DNA from: Pseudomonas frederiksbergensis
GTDB taxonomy: Bacteria; Pseudomonadota; Gammaproteobacteria; Pseudomonadales; Pseudomonadaceae
DNA: 64,000 nucleotides
Assembly: GCF_003732705.1 (NCBI RefSeq)
Contig: NZ_MOBR01000016.1
Span: 1-64,000, forward strand
Direction: 5' to 3'
Made by a program: the position numbers and the translations under genes. Shown here piece after piece: positions 34,009 through 43,478 of the stretch (positions within the stretch are counted from its first letter, which is position 1; the number at the start of each line of letters is the position of its first letter). Below the pieces are notes generated by a model. It was given only the letters and a program-made list of their open reading frames with translations, had not been told where the DNA came from and ran no database searches.

Positions 34009-35109
34009 TTACACGTTGAAACGGAAGTGCATCACGTCGCCGTCTTTCACGATGTAGTCCTTGCCTTCCAGACGCCATTTACCGGCTTCTTTGGTGCCGG
34101 CTTCGCCCTTGTACTGGATGAAGTCGTCGTAGGCGATGACTTCGGCGCGGATGAAGCCTTTTTCGAAGTCGGTGTGGATCACGCCAGCGGCTTGCGGTGC
34201 GGTGGCCCCGACGCGCACGGTCCAGGCGCGGACTTCTTCAACACCGGCGGTGAAGTAGGTCTGCAGGTGCAGCATCTCGTAGCCGGCGCGGATCACGCGG
34301 TTCAAGCCAGGCTCTTCGAGGCCCAGGGCTTCGAGGAACATGTCTTTCTCTTCGCCGTCTTCCAGCTCGGCAATTTCGGCTTCGATCTTGTTGCAGACCG
34401 GAACCACCATGGCGCCTTCTTCTTCGGCGATGGCCTTGACGATGTCCAGCAGCGGGTTGTTCTCGAAACCGTCTTCAGCGACGTTGGCGATGTACATGAC
34501 CGGTTTGGTGGTCAGCAGGTGGAAGCCACGAATCACGGCTTTATCGTCGGCGCCCATGGTCTTCATCAGGGTGCGTGCAGGCTTGCCGAGGGTGAAGTGA
34601 GCGATCAATTGCTCCAACAGGCCTTTCTGGACTACGGCGTCCTTGTCACCACCCTTGGCGTTGCGCGCGACTTTCTGCAGTTGCTTCTCGCAGCTGTCGA
34701 GGTCGGCGAAGATCAGTTCCAGGTCGATGATTTCGATGTCGCGTTTCGGGTCGACACTGTTGGAGACGTGAATCACGTTCTCGTCTTCGAAGCAGCGGAC
34801 CACGTGGGCGATGGCATCGGTTTCACGGATGTTGGCGAGGAACTTGTTGCCCAGGCCTTCACCTTTCGAGGCGCCGGCAACCAGGCCCGCGATATCGACG
34901 AATTCCATGGTGGTCGGCAGGATGCGCTTTGGGTTGACGATGGCTGCCAAGGCTTCCAGACGCGAATCCGGCATCGGCACGATACCGGTGTTCGGCTCGA
35001 TGGTGCAGAAGGGGAAGTTCTCGGCCGCGATCCCGGATTTGGTCAGGGCGTTGAATAGGGTGGACTTGCCGACGTTAGGCAGGCCGACGATGCCGCAATT
35101 GAATCCCAT
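34009..35109 (-). CDS. ychF: YchF, ribosome-binding ATPase
   Basis: A 366 aa Obg-related P-loop protein that prefers ATP. The G1 motif is GLPNVGKSTLFNALT (residues about 8-22). NFPFCTIEPNTGIVP forms the switch I region, and DIAGLV is the G3 region. The C-terminal TGS-like domain includes YDDFIQYKGE. It binds ribosomes and takes part in stress responses. It lies directly after pth, as in most gammaproteobacteria, and likely shares its operon (22 bp gap). Confidence 0.96.
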   Translation of the reverse strand: MGFNCGIVGLPNVGKSTLFNALTKSGIAAENFPFCTIEPNTGIVPMPDSRLEALAAIVNPKRILPTTMEFVDIAGLVAGASKGEGLGNKFLANIRETDAIAHVVRCFEDENVIHVSNSVDPKRDIEIIDLELIFADLDSCEKQLQKVARNAKGGDKDAVVQKGLLEQLIAHFTLGKPARTLMKTMGADDKAVIRGFHLLTTKPVMYIANVAEDGFENNPLLDIVKAIAEEEGAMVVPVCNKIEAEIAELEDGEEKDMFLEALGLEEPGLNRVIRAGYEMLHLQTYFTAGVEEVRAWTVRVGATAPQAAGVIHTDFEKGFIRAEVIAYDDFIQYKGEAGTKEAGKWRLEGKDYIVKDGDVMHFRFNV

Positions 35110-35131
35110 GGTGTTTTCCCCGAGGAGTGAG

Positions 35132-35716
35132 TCAGGCCTTCTGGCTGTGCAGGTTTTTCATCGCGCGGTTCCATTCCCCGGCGAGGATATCCGGCAGCAC
35201 GCCGAGGGCAAAGTCGATGCTGGCATCGAGTTTTTCCTGTTCGGCGCGTGGCGCACGACCCAGGACGAAATTTGAAACCATACTGGCAACGCCCGGGTGG
35301 CCAATGCCAAGCCGCAAGCGGTGAAAGGTATTCTGATTGCCCAGTTGCGCGATGATGTCGCGCAACCCGTTGTGACCGCCATGGCCGCCGCCCTGTTTGA
35401 GCTTGGCAACGCCCGGAGGCAAGTCGAGTTCGTCATGCGCCACGAGGATTTCTTCAGGCGTGATGCGGAAGAAACCGGCGAGTGCCGCGACAGCCTGGCC
35501 GCTGCGGTTCATGTACGTGGTGGGAATCAGCAGACGAACATCCTGACCCTGATGCGAATAGCGCCCGGTCAGGCCGAAATATTTGCGATCGGCCACAAGG
35601 TTTACGCCTTGCGCGTTCGCGATGCGCTCAACAAAAAGGGCCCCTGCGTTATGCCGGGTCTGTTCGTATTCAGCGCCTGGATTTCCCAGGCCAACGATCA
35701 GTTTGATGGCGGTCAC
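35132..35716 (-). CDS. pth: peptidyl-tRNA hydrolase
   Basis: A 194 aa enzyme that releases peptides from stalled peptidyl-tRNA. The active-site segment NPGAEYEQTRHNAGALF contains the catalytic His (near residue 20). DELDLPPG and GGHGGHNGLRDI are the other conserved blocks. The start is taken as GTG 35716 (VTAIKLIVGLGNPG) because AAGGAAGG is well placed and the family begins there; upstream codons add nothing conserved. Confidence 0.95.
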   Translation of the reverse strand: MTAIKLIVGLGNPGAEYEQTRHNAGALFVERIANAQGVNLVADRKYFGLTGRYSHQGQDVRLLIPTTYMNRSGQAVAALAGFFRITPEEILVAHDELDLPPGVAKLKQGGGHGGHNGLRDIIAQLGNQNTFHRLRLGIGHPGVASMVSNFVLGRAPRAEQEKLDASIDFALGVLPDILAGEWNRAMKNLHSQKA

Positions 35717-35886
35717 GATAGGGGCCCTTCCTTGGAGTGGTGGATAACATCGCCGCAATCAGGGAGTGCGGCGAAAGTGGACGACACGTGCTCATTTACC
35801 ATTATGTAAACTCCGCGTGCTCGCCCGCTTTCTCGCTACGTTCCAGTCCGCGATGTTACTTGATCACTCCGGCTTCACAGAGTGAA

Positions 35887-36489
35887 TTACTCTGCTTCGC
35901 CTTCTTCGGTAGCTTCTGGAGCAACACGTGGAGCGTGGACGTTGGCAACAGCCTTGTCATCACCGTGGGCCAGAGCAACAAACTCAACGCCTTTAGGGGC
36001 TTTGAGGTCGGACAAGTGAATGATCGAGCCGACTTCGGCGTTAGCCAGGTCAACTTCGATGAATTCAGGCAGGTCTTTTGGCAGGCAGGTCACTTCGATT
36101 TCGGAAACAACGTGCGAAACTTCGCCGCCTTTCTTGATCGGAGCTTCTTCGCCAACGAAGTGTACAGGCACGATAGCGGTCAGTTTCTGACCCGCTACAA
36201 CGCGTACGAAGTCAGCGTGCAGCACGTGGCCTTTAGCCGGGTGGCGCTGCAGAGCCTTGATGATTACGTTTTGCTTGGTGCCGCCAACGTTCAGCTCGAT
36301 GATGTGGCTGTAAGCCGCTTCGTTTTCGAGCAGTTTGGCAACTTCTTTAGCCAGCATGCTGATGGATTCAGGGGCTTTTTCGCCACCGTAAACTACAGCT
36401 GGAACCAGGCTTGCGAGACGACGAAGGCGGCGGCTCGCACCTTTCCCCAGGTCGGAACGCACTTCAGCATTCAGAGTAAAATCGTTCAT
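35887..36489 (-). CDS. rplY: 50S ribosomal protein L25/general stress protein Ctc
   Basis: A 200 aa long-form L25 with the 5S rRNA-binding N-terminal domain (about 1-95; FTLNAEVRSDLGKGASRRLR) and the CTC-type C-terminal beta domain, ending in an acidic ATEEGEAE tail. ATG 36489 (MNDFTLNAEV) is the usual start. It sits between prs and pth; a terminator in front suggests partial uncoupling from prs. Confidence 0.96.
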   Translation of the reverse strand: MNDFTLNAEVRSDLGKGASRRLRRLASLVPAVVYGGEKAPESISMLAKEVAKLLENEAAYSHIIELNVGGTKQNVIIKALQRHPAKGHVLHADFVRVVAGQKLTAIVPVHFVGEEAPIKKGGEVSHVVSEIEVTCLPKDLPEFIEVDLANAEVGSIIHLSDLKAPKGVEFVALAHGDDKAVANVHAPRVAPEATEEGEAE

Positions 36490-36554
36490 GTTGTATCTCC
36501 AAAATAACCACATTCGCCCCAGCGGTTGCGACCAGCGCTAAAGGCGATATGGGC

Positions 36555-36598
36555 AAAAAAGCCCCGCCCCGACAGGAATGCCGGGGCGGGGCGCTTTT
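36555..36598 (-). terminator. terminator/attenuator between prs and rplY
   Basis: On the minus strand a strong GC hairpin (GCCCCGCCCCGGCA..TGTCGGGGCGGGGC) is followed by TTTTTT. It separates prs from rplY. Confidence 0.9.
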
Positions 36599-36630
36599 CG
36601 TCAACGAGACATTCGAGAAGGGCAGGGCCC

Positions 36631-37572
36631 TTAACGGAACATCGCGCTGATCGATTCTTCATTGCTGATGCGGCGGACCGCCTCGGCAACTACCGGCGCG
36701 ATATCCAGTTGACGGATACGCGAGCAGGCTTGAGCAGCAGCGGACAACGGGATGGTGTTAGTCACCACCAGTTCGTCCAGCATGGAATTTTCAATGTTTT
36801 CGATCGCCCGACCGGACAGCACAGGGTGTGTGCAGTAGGCGAAAACCTTGGCAGCGCCATGCTCTTTCAGGGCCTTCGCCGCATGGCACAGAGTGCCGGC
36901 GGTATCGACCATGTCATCGACCAGAATACAGGTACGCCCTTCGACATCACCAATGATATGCATCACTTCAGAGTGATTGGCTTTCTCACGGCGTTTGTCG
37001 ATGATCCCGAGATCCACGCCCAGGGATTTGGCAACAGCACGTGCACGCACGACGCCGCCAATGTCCGGGGACACGATCATCAGGTTTTCGAAGCGCTGAT
37101 CTTCAATGTCATCCACCAGAACCGGGGAGCCGTAGATGTTATCTACTGGAATATCGAAGAAACCCTGGATTTGGTCAGCATGCAAATCAACCGTGAGAAC
37201 ACGATCGATGCCGACTACGGTAAGCATGTCAGCGACGACTTTCGCGCTGATAGCCACACGTGCGGAACGCGGACGGCGATCCTGACGGGCATAACCAAAG
37301 TAAGGAATAACAGCAGTGATACGAGTAGCCGAGGAGCGGCGGAAGGCATCAGCCATCACTACCAGTTCCATCAGGTTATCGTTGGTCGGAGCGCAAGTCG
37401 GCTGAATAATGAAGACATCTTTACCGCGGACGTTTTCATTGATCTCGGCAGTAATTTCGCCGTCGGAGAACTTACCGACAGAGATGTCACCGAGAGGGAT
37501 ATGCAGCTGACGTACAACACGCCGAGCCAGATCGGGGTTAGCGTTCCCCGTAAAGACCATCATCTTGGACAC
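36631..37572 (-). CDS. prs: ribose-phosphate pyrophosphokinase (PRPP synthetase)
   Basis: A 313 aa enzyme making PRPP from ribose 5-phosphate and ATP. The PRPP-binding loop is CILVDDMVDTAGTL (about 214-227). PYFGYARQDRRPRSARVA near 92 and the metal-binding DLHADQIQGFF near 129 are family landmarks. The start is GTG 37572 (read MSKMMVFTGNANPDLARR), which gives the standard length. tRNA-Gln lies just upstream on the same strand. Confidence 0.97.
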   Translation of the reverse strand: MSKMMVFTGNANPDLARRVVRQLHIPLGDISVGKFSDGEITAEINENVRGKDVFIIQPTCAPTNDNLMELVVMADAFRRSSATRITAVIPYFGYARQDRRPRSARVAISAKVVADMLTVVGIDRVLTVDLHADQIQGFFDIPVDNIYGSPVLVDDIEDQRFENLMIVSPDIGGVVRARAVAKSLGVDLGIIDKRREKANHSEVMHIIGDVEGRTCILVDDMVDTAGTLCHAAKALKEHGAAKVFAYCTHPVLSGRAIENIENSMLDELVVTNTIPLSAAAQACSRIRQLDIAPVVAEAVRRISNEESISAMFR

Positions 37573-37618
37573 GCGCAGTACCTGAAGGCTGAGGGTAACC
37601 TGGATGAGTATAGGAAAA

Positions 37619-37693
37619 TGGCAGGGGCGGCTGGATTCGAACCAACGCATGGCAGGATCAAAACCTGCTGCCTTACCGCTTGGCGACGCCCCT
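37619..37693 (-). tRNA. tRNA-Gln (UUG)
   Basis: A 75 nt cloverleaf on the minus strand with acceptor AGGGGCG/CGCCCCT, D-arm GCCAAGCGGTAAGGC, anticodon loop TTTTGAT (TTG), T-arm GGTTCGAATCC and encoded CCA. It lies between ispE and prs, the standard pseudomonad order. Confidence 0.96.
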
Positions 37694-37729
37694 GTATCTG
37701 TTGCAACGATTACCCAGTAATCGGTTCCT

Positions 37730-38581
37730 TTAGAGCAGTTTTTGCAGCTTGCGATGCAACATCGAAACGTTGCTTCCCTTTGCTACAAACCCTGTAAGGG
37801 TCTCTGTAAGAAGGGCCGAGACTTTATCAGCTTCAGCTTTGCTTGGGAAGCCCCCAAACACACAACTTCCAGTTCCGGTGAGTTTTGCTTCGGTAAATTT
37901 ACCTAACAAATTCAATGCGTTACGTACCTCTGGATAACGCCTTGCTACTACCGGTAAGCAGTCATTTCGACTGTTTCCCTTGGGAACGGGGCGCACTTTA
38001 ATGGGAGAAGAGTTACGTGTCAACAAAGGATCTGAAAAAATTTCTGCTGTACTTACAGATACTTGCGGTACGAGCACGAGATACCACGGTTCTTCGGGGT
38101 CTACAGGGGTCAGTTTCTCGCCGACACCCTCGGCAAAAGCCGCGTGCCCACGGACGAAAACCGGGACGTCAGCGCCCAGGGTCAGGCCCAGCACGGCCAG
38201 CCGATCCTCATCCCAGCCCAGTTGCCAGAGGTGATTGAGGCCAAGCAAAGTCGTCGCGGCATTTGAACTGCCGCCACCGATTCCACCGCCCATGGGCAGG
38301 ACTTTATCGATCCAGATGTCGATGCCGAGGGCACAACCGGATTGCTCCTGAAGTTTCTTTGCGGCTCGAACAATCAGGTTGCTGTCGTGGGGAACGCCAT
38401 CGAATTCAGTGTGCAAACGAATCACACCGTCATCGCGCACGGCGAAAGTGATGTCATCACCGTAATCGAGAAACTGAAAAATCGTCTGCAGCTCGTGGTA
38501 ACCGTCTTCACGGCGCCCAAGAATATGCAGCATCAGATTGAGTTTGGCCGGCGAGGGCAGCGTCAGGCGCGGAGCAGTCAT
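37730..38581 (-). CDS. ispE: 4-diphosphocytidyl-2-C-methyl-D-erythritol kinase
   Basis: A 283 aa GHMP kinase of the MEP isoprenoid pathway. SPAKLNLMLHILGRREDGYH at the N-terminus and the ATP loop PMGGGIGGGSSNAATTLL (about 91-108) define it. GTGSCVFGGF is near 240. ATG 38581 is 2 bp after the lolB stop and gives the family N-terminus (MTAPRLTLPSPAKLN); an in-frame ATG at 38611 lies inside lolB. Confidence 0.96.
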   Translation of the reverse strand: MTAPRLTLPSPAKLNLMLHILGRREDGYHELQTIFQFLDYGDDITFAVRDDGVIRLHTEFDGVPHDSNLIVRAAKKLQEQSGCALGIDIWIDKVLPMGGGIGGGSSNAATTLLGLNHLWQLGWDEDRLAVLGLTLGADVPVFVRGHAAFAEGVGEKLTPVDPEEPWYLVLVPQVSVSTAEIFSDPLLTRNSSPIKVRPVPKGNSRNDCLPVVARRYPEVRNALNLLGKFTEAKLTGTGSCVFGGFPSKAEADKVSALLTETLTGFVAKGSNVSMLHRKLQKLL

Positions 38582-38583
38582 GT

Positions 38584-39201
38584 TCACTGCCCCAGTTTGC
38601 GTGGTTGCCATTCCTTGATCACCAGCGTGACATCAAGGTCGGTGCCGTGCAGTTTGATCCGCTCGGGCAGCCAATAGCCGTTTTGTTCGGCGTAGCTCAG
38701 GTATTCGACCTGCCAGCCATCCTGTTCTAGGTTGGCCAGACGACTGTCGGCGTCCAGGGTCAGGCGACTTTTGCTGTCCGGAGCCGGGAGCCCGCGAACC
38801 CACCAGGCCAGGTTGGACACCGGCAATTTCCAGCCCAGTTGTTCTTCGAGCAAGGCTTCCGGTGTCGGCGCCTCAAAGCGACCCTGGTTGGCGACTTCCA
38901 GCGACACCTTGCCCGGGCGACCGGTCAGGCGTGCGGCGCCGCGACCCAGTGGGCCAGAGAGGCGGATGTCGTAGTAATCCTGGCGCTGCAACCAGAACAG
39001 CGTGCCGCTGCCTGAATCTTTAGGCGCGCGAATGCCTATCTTGCCGTTGATCTGCCAGCCATCAAGGCTGGTCATCTGCTGTTTGTACGCGTTCCATTGG
39101 GCCGGATTGCCTTGACCCTGGACCGATTCGCGGGCGCCGAAGCCCGCGCAACCGGCGAGCAGGGCAATGAGGCTGAAAACGATAACGTGGCGCAAAAACA
39201 T
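38584..39201 (-). CDS. lolB: outer-membrane lipoprotein LolB
   Basis: A 205 aa lipoprotein receptor that takes lipoproteins from LolA and inserts them into the outer membrane. Signal peptide MFLRHVIVFSLIALLAGC with lipobox LAGC (Cys18). The mature part has W-x-x-x-GKIGIRAP and YWLPERIKLHGTDLDVTLVI, typical of LolB. It is 5 bp downstream of the TPR lipoprotein gene and 2 bp upstream of ispE, a tight operon. Confidence 0.94.
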   Translation of the reverse strand: MFLRHVIVFSLIALLAGCAGFGARESVQGQGNPAQWNAYKQQMTSLDGWQINGKIGIRAPKDSGSGTLFWLQRQDYYDIRLSGPLGRGAARLTGRPGKVSLEVANQGRFEAPTPEALLEEQLGWKLPVSNLAWWVRGLPAPDSKSRLTLDADSRLANLEQDGWQVEYLSYAEQNGYWLPERIKLHGTDLDVTLVIKEWQPRKLGQ

Positions 39202-39205
39202 AATC

Positions 39206-40930
39206 TTAAAGAGTCTCTGATCCGGTCAGGCGCTTGATGGTGCCGCGCAGGGTAGGGCTGTCGGGCTGATCCTTGAGGAACTTGCCCCAGATTTGCTTGG
39301 CTTCCCGTTGTTTGCCGTTGGCCCACAGGACTTCGCCCAGGTGAGCCGCGACTTCCTGATCGGGGAAGCGTTCCAGTGCCTGGCGCAGCAAACGCTCGGC
39401 TTCATCGAGATTGCCCAAGCGGAAATTCACCCAGCCGAGGCTGTCGAGGACTGCGGGGTCTTCCGGATTGAGCTGGTGTGCGTGCTCGATCAGGGCCTTG
39501 GCTTCTTCGTAGCGAGTCGTGCGGTCGGACAGGGTGTAGCCGAGGGCGTTCAACGCCATCGCATTGTCCGGGTCGCGCTTGATGATCAGGCGCAGGTCTT
39601 TTTCCATCTGTGCCAAGTCATTGCGTTTTTCCGCGAGCATGGCCCGGGTGTAGAGCAGATTCAGATCGTCCGGGTATTGCAGCAAGGCTTTCTGCAACAC
39701 GCCCCAGGCCTTGTCGCCCTGATTGTTGGCGGACAGGGTTTCGGCTTCGATCAGGTACAACTGGATCGCGTAATCCGGTTGTGCGTCGCGCTCGGCCAGC
39801 AGTTTGCTTTGGGCTTCGGCGGTCTTGCCGTTGTTCATCAGAATATCGGCCTGGCGCAACTGCGCTGGCAGGTAATCATTGCCGGGGCCGACCTGGGCGT
39901 ACTCGATCAGTGCACCCTGCGGGTCGTTGCGCTCTTCAGCGATACGGCCGAGGTTCAGGTGTGCCGAATCCACATGGCTTTCCCGGGCGATCAGGTCTTC
40001 CAGGTAACCCTTGGCCTCGTCCCAGGCCTTGGCTTCCAGGCACACCAGCGCCAGGGAATAACGCAATTCGTCGTCTTCCGGATACTGCTGGACCAGGCTG
40101 GAGAACTCGACCTTGGCGTCATCCATGCGGTCCTGTTCGACCAGCATGCGCGCGTAGGTCAGGCGCAGGCGTTTGTCGTCCGGGTATTTCTTGATGCTTT
40201 TTTGCAGCAGTGGCAGGGCTTCACCGCCACGGTTGAGGGTTTGCAGCAGGCGCGCCCGCAGCAGGATCGGGGCGATTTCGCCTTCGTCCGGCGGATTGTC
40301 TTCCAGCAGGGTCAGTGCACCTTTGGCGTCGCCGTCCTGTTGCATCAGCAAAGCCTTGCCGAAAATCAGCTGGCCGTTGTTCGGATGCCGCTGCAACAAA
40401 CGGTCAAAACTTTTCATCAGGCCGTTGCGGGTGTCCTGGTCGGTGTCAGCCGCGGACAGGGCGAGAAAGTCGAAATGCGTGTCGCCTTTGCCCAGCAGGA
40501 CTTTCTCCATGTAGACCATGGAGTCGTCATAGCGCCCGGCGCGCGCCAGTTGCACGGCGGCTGCGCGTTGCGCTTCAAGGTCGTCCGGGGCATTTTTTGC
40601 CCAGATCAGCGCGGTATCCAGGGCGGCCTGATCGGCGCCCAGGTACTCGGCGATGCGGAATGCCCGCTCGGAGACGCCCGGATCCTGGGTGTTGATCGCC
40701 TGGGTGACGTAGTTGTCCAGCGCAATGTCGAAACGATTGCGCTGGCCAGCCAGTTCGGCGCTCAACAGACTGAAGACGGTTTCTTCACTGAAGGAGCTGT
40801 AGACCTTGGGCTTTTCAGGGGCCGGAGTGCTGTCTTCAGTCGGCGGCGTGCCGTCCGACGAAACGGGCGCCATAGCCTGGCAGCCGCTGAGGAAGACAAA
40901 AGCGAGGAGCAACGCGGAAGATCTATTCAT
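39206..40930 (-). CDS. TPR-repeat lipoprotein (PA4667-type)
   Basis: A 574 aa protein with a lipoprotein signal (MNRSSALLLAFVFLSGCQ, lipobox LSGC) followed by about 12 tetratricopeptide repeats (for example LDSLGWVNFRLGNLDEAERL near residue 500). It is the homologue of the pseudomonad TPR protein that always precedes lolB. Its likely role is envelope-associated scaffolding; direct function is unknown. It is divergent from hemA, with a 182 bp gap that must hold both promoters. Confidence 0.88.
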   Translation of the reverse strand: MNRSSALLLAFVFLSGCQAMAPVSSDGTPPTEDSTPAPEKPKVYSSFSEETVFSLLSAELAGQRNRFDIALDNYVTQAINTQDPGVSERAFRIAEYLGADQAALDTALIWAKNAPDDLEAQRAAAVQLARAGRYDDSMVYMEKVLLGKGDTHFDFLALSAADTDQDTRNGLMKSFDRLLQRHPNNGQLIFGKALLMQQDGDAKGALTLLEDNPPDEGEIAPILLRARLLQTLNRGGEALPLLQKSIKKYPDDKRLRLTYARMLVEQDRMDDAKVEFSSLVQQYPEDDELRYSLALVCLEAKAWDEAKGYLEDLIARESHVDSAHLNLGRIAEERNDPQGALIEYAQVGPGNDYLPAQLRQADILMNNGKTAEAQSKLLAERDAQPDYAIQLYLIEAETLSANNQGDKAWGVLQKALLQYPDDLNLLYTRAMLAEKRNDLAQMEKDLRLIIKRDPDNAMALNALGYTLSDRTTRYEEAKALIEHAHQLNPEDPAVLDSLGWVNFRLGNLDEAERLLRQALERFPDQEVAAHLGEVLWANGKQREAKQIWGKFLKDQPDSPTLRGTIKRLTGSETL

Positions 40931-41112
40931 ATAGGAGAAGGACGACTAACCTGCGGTCGGATCATCATGACACAAGCCTTCGGCCAAACATAACCGAGTC
41001 TCAATTGATGCCTTTATAGAGGCAAGTGATTGGGACAATAGTCAGCGGTAGTTGTTCTGTCTGTGTCGAAGTAGGACAATTGCCGGCTTCACGTCACCAT
41101 CAGCGACCTTGA

Positions 41113-42399
41113 ATGGCCTTCCTTGCACTCGGTATTAACCACAAGACTGCTTCAGTAGACGTCCGCGAGCGCGTGGCCTTTACCCCTGAGCAGCTGGTGG
41201 AGGCGTTGCAGCAGCTCTGCCGACTCACCGACAGCCGCGAAGCTGCGATCCTTTCCACCTGCAATCGCAGTGAGCTTTATATAGAGCAGGATCACCTTTC
41301 GGCGGACATCATCCTGCGCTGGCTGGCCGATTATCATCATTTGAGCCTCGATGAGCTGCGCGCGAGCAGTTATGTGCACGAAGATGATGCGGCAGTTCGT
41401 CACATGATGCGGGTCGCTTCCGGGCTCGATTCCCTGGTGTTGGGCGAACCGCAGATTCTCGGCCAGATGAAATCGGCCTACGCCGTGGCGCGGGAGGCCG
41501 GCACCATCGGTCCACTGCTCGGCAGGTTGTTCCAGGCCACGTTCAATGCGGCCAAGCAAGTGCGCACCGACACCGCCATCGGTGAAAACCCGGTATCCGT
41601 GGCGTTTGCCGCGGTCAGCCTGGCCAAACAGATTTTCAGCGACTTGCAACGCAGCCAGGCGTTGCTGATTGGCGCTGGCGAGACCATCACCCTGGTCGCC
41701 CGTCATCTGCATGAGTTGGGTGTGAAGCGTATTGTCGTCGCCAACCGAACCCTGGAGCGCGCAAGTATCCTGGCCGAACAGTTCGGCGCCCACGCGGTGC
41801 TGCTGTCGGACATCCCGGCCGAACTGGTGCGCAGCGACATCGTCATCAGCTCCACCGCCAGCCAGTTGCCGATCCTCGGTAAAGGCGCAGTGGAAAGTGC
41901 CCTGAAGCTGCGCAAGCATAAACCGATCTTCATGGTGGACATCGCCGTCCCTCGGGACATCGAGCCTGAAGTCGGCGAACTGGACGACGTTTACCTCTAC
42001 AGCGTCGACGATCTCCACGAAGTGGTCGCCGAAAACCTCAAGAGCCGCCAAGGCGCAGCCCAGGCCGCAGAAGAGATGGTGGCGATCGGCGCCGATGACT
42101 TCATGGTGCGCCTGCGTGAACTGGCGGCGGTGGATGTGCTCAAGGCCTACCGTCAGCAAAGCGAGCGCATGCGTGACGAAGAATTGCTCAAGGCCCAGCG
42201 CATGCTGGCCAACGGCAGCAGCGCCGAAGACGTGTTGGTGCAACTGGCGCGCGGCCTGACTAACAAATTGCTGCACGCGCCTAGCGTGCAGTTGAAAAAG
42301 TTGACTGCCGAAGGCCGCCTCGATGCGCTGGCCATGGCCCAGGAACTCTTTGCCCTCAATGAGGGCTCGTCGGATAGCTCGGATAAAAAACCGCAATGA
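41113..42399 (+). CDS. hemA: glutamyl-tRNA reductase
   Basis: A 428 aa NADPH enzyme that commits glutamyl-tRNA to 5-aminolevulinate and tetrapyrroles. The catalytic Cys50 is in ILSTCNRSELY. LIGAGETITLVARHL (about 180-194) is the NADPH Rossmann loop and ANRTLERA follows. The C-terminal dimerisation helix is Leu/Lys rich. The stop overlaps prfA by 4 bp. Confidence 0.97.
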   Translation: MAFLALGINHKTASVDVRERVAFTPEQLVEALQQLCRLTDSREAAILSTCNRSELYIEQDHLSADIILRWLADYHHLSLDELRASSYVHEDDAAVRHMMRVASGLDSLVLGEPQILGQMKSAYAVAREAGTIGPLLGRLFQATFNAAKQVRTDTAIGENPVSVAFAAVSLAKQIFSDLQRSQALLIGAGETITLVARHLHELGVKRIVVANRTLERASILAEQFGAHAVLLSDIPAELVRSDIVISSTASQLPILGKGAVESALKLRKHKPIFMVDIAVPRDIEPEVGELDDVYLYSVDDLHEVVAENLKSRQGAAQAAEEMVAIGADDFMVRLRELAAVDVLKAYRQQSERMRDEELLKAQRMLANGSSAEDVLVQLARGLTNKLLHAPSVQLKKLTAEGRLDALAMAQELFALNEGSSDSSDKKPQ

Positions 42400-43478
42400 A
42401 AGCGTCACTGCTCAATAAGCTGGACATCCTCCAGGACCGTTTCGAGGAATTGACCGCTCTGCTTGGCGATGGCGAGGTCATTTCCGATCAGGCCAAATTT
42501 CGCGCCTATTCCAAGGAATACGCGGAAGTCGAACCGATTGTTGAAACCTATAAACAGCTGCTGAAAGTACAAGGCGACCTCGAAGGCGCCCAGGCACTGC
42601 TCAAGGACAGCGACCCGGACATGCGCGAAATGGCCGTGGAAGAAGTTCGCGAAGCCAAAGAGCAACTGATCGAAATCGAAGCCAGGCTGCAACGCATGTT
42701 GCTGCCCAAGGACCCGAACGACGGGCGCAACGTGTTCCTCGAAATCCGTGCTGGCACCGGCGGTGACGAGGCGGCGATTTTCTCCGGCGACCTGTTTCGC
42801 ATGTATTCGCGCTACGCCGAGCGACGTGGCTGGCGGGTGGAGATTCTCTCGGAGAACATCGGCGAGCACGGCGGCTATAAAGAAGTCATCGCCCGGGTCG
42901 AAGGCGAGAATGTCTACGGCAAGCTGAAATTCGAATCCGGCGCGCACCGTGTGCAACGGGTGCCGGCGACTGAATCCCAGGGGCGCATCCACACCTCGGC
43001 GTGCACCGTGGCCGTGTTGCCCGAGCCGGACGAGCAGGAAGCGATCGAGATCAACCCGTCCGACTTGCGCATCGACACCTACAAGTCCTCCGGGGCCGGT
43101 GGACAGCACGTCAACAAGACCGACTCGGCGATCCGCATCACGCACTTGCCGTCGGGTATTGTCGTTGAGTGCCAGGAAGAACGTTCCCAGCACAAGAACC
43201 GCGCCCGGGCGATGTCCTGGCTGTCGGCCAAGCTCAACGACCAGCAGACCAGCGCCGCAGCCAATGCCATTGCCAGCGAGCGTAAACTGCTGGTGGGTTC
43301 GGGTGATCGCTCCGAGCGGATCCGTACTTACAACTTCGCCCAGGGCCGGGTCACCGACCACCGGGTCAACCTGACGCTGTATTCCCTCGACGAGATCCTC
43401 GCCGGTGGCGTGGAAGCAGTGATCGAGCCATTGTTGGCCGAGTTCCAGGCCGACCAATTGGCGGCGATAGGTGAATAA
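42396..43478 (+). CDS. prfA: peptide chain release factor 1
   Basis: A 360 aa class I release factor for UAG/UAA. The GGQ motif is in SSGAGGQHVNKTDSA (about 228-242), and the stop-codon recognition tripeptide is PAT in VPATESQGRIHTS. Its GGQ glutamine is the substrate of PrmC, encoded next. Confidence 0.97.
   Translation: MKASLLNKLDILQDRFEELTALLGDGEVISDQAKFRAYSKEYAEVEPIVETYKQLLKVQGDLEGAQALLKDSDPDMREMAVEEVREAKEQLIEIEARLQRMLLPKDPNDGRNVFLEIRAGTGGDEAAIFSGDLFRMYSRYAERRGWRVEILSENIGEHGGYKEVIARVEGENVYGKLKFESGAHRVQRVPATESQGRIHTSACTVAVLPEPDEQEAIEINPSDLRIDTYKSSGAGGQHVNKTDSAIRITHLPSGIVVECQEERSQHKNRARAMSWLSAKLNDQQTSAAANAIASERKLLVGSGDRSERIRTYNFAQGRVTDHRVNLTLYSLDEILAGGVEAVIEPLLAEFQADQLAAIGE

Noticed and set aside
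39293..40993. 566-codon plus-strand frame opposite the TPR gene
   Set aside because: Mirror of the TPR coding frame without a ribosome site or recognisable domain.
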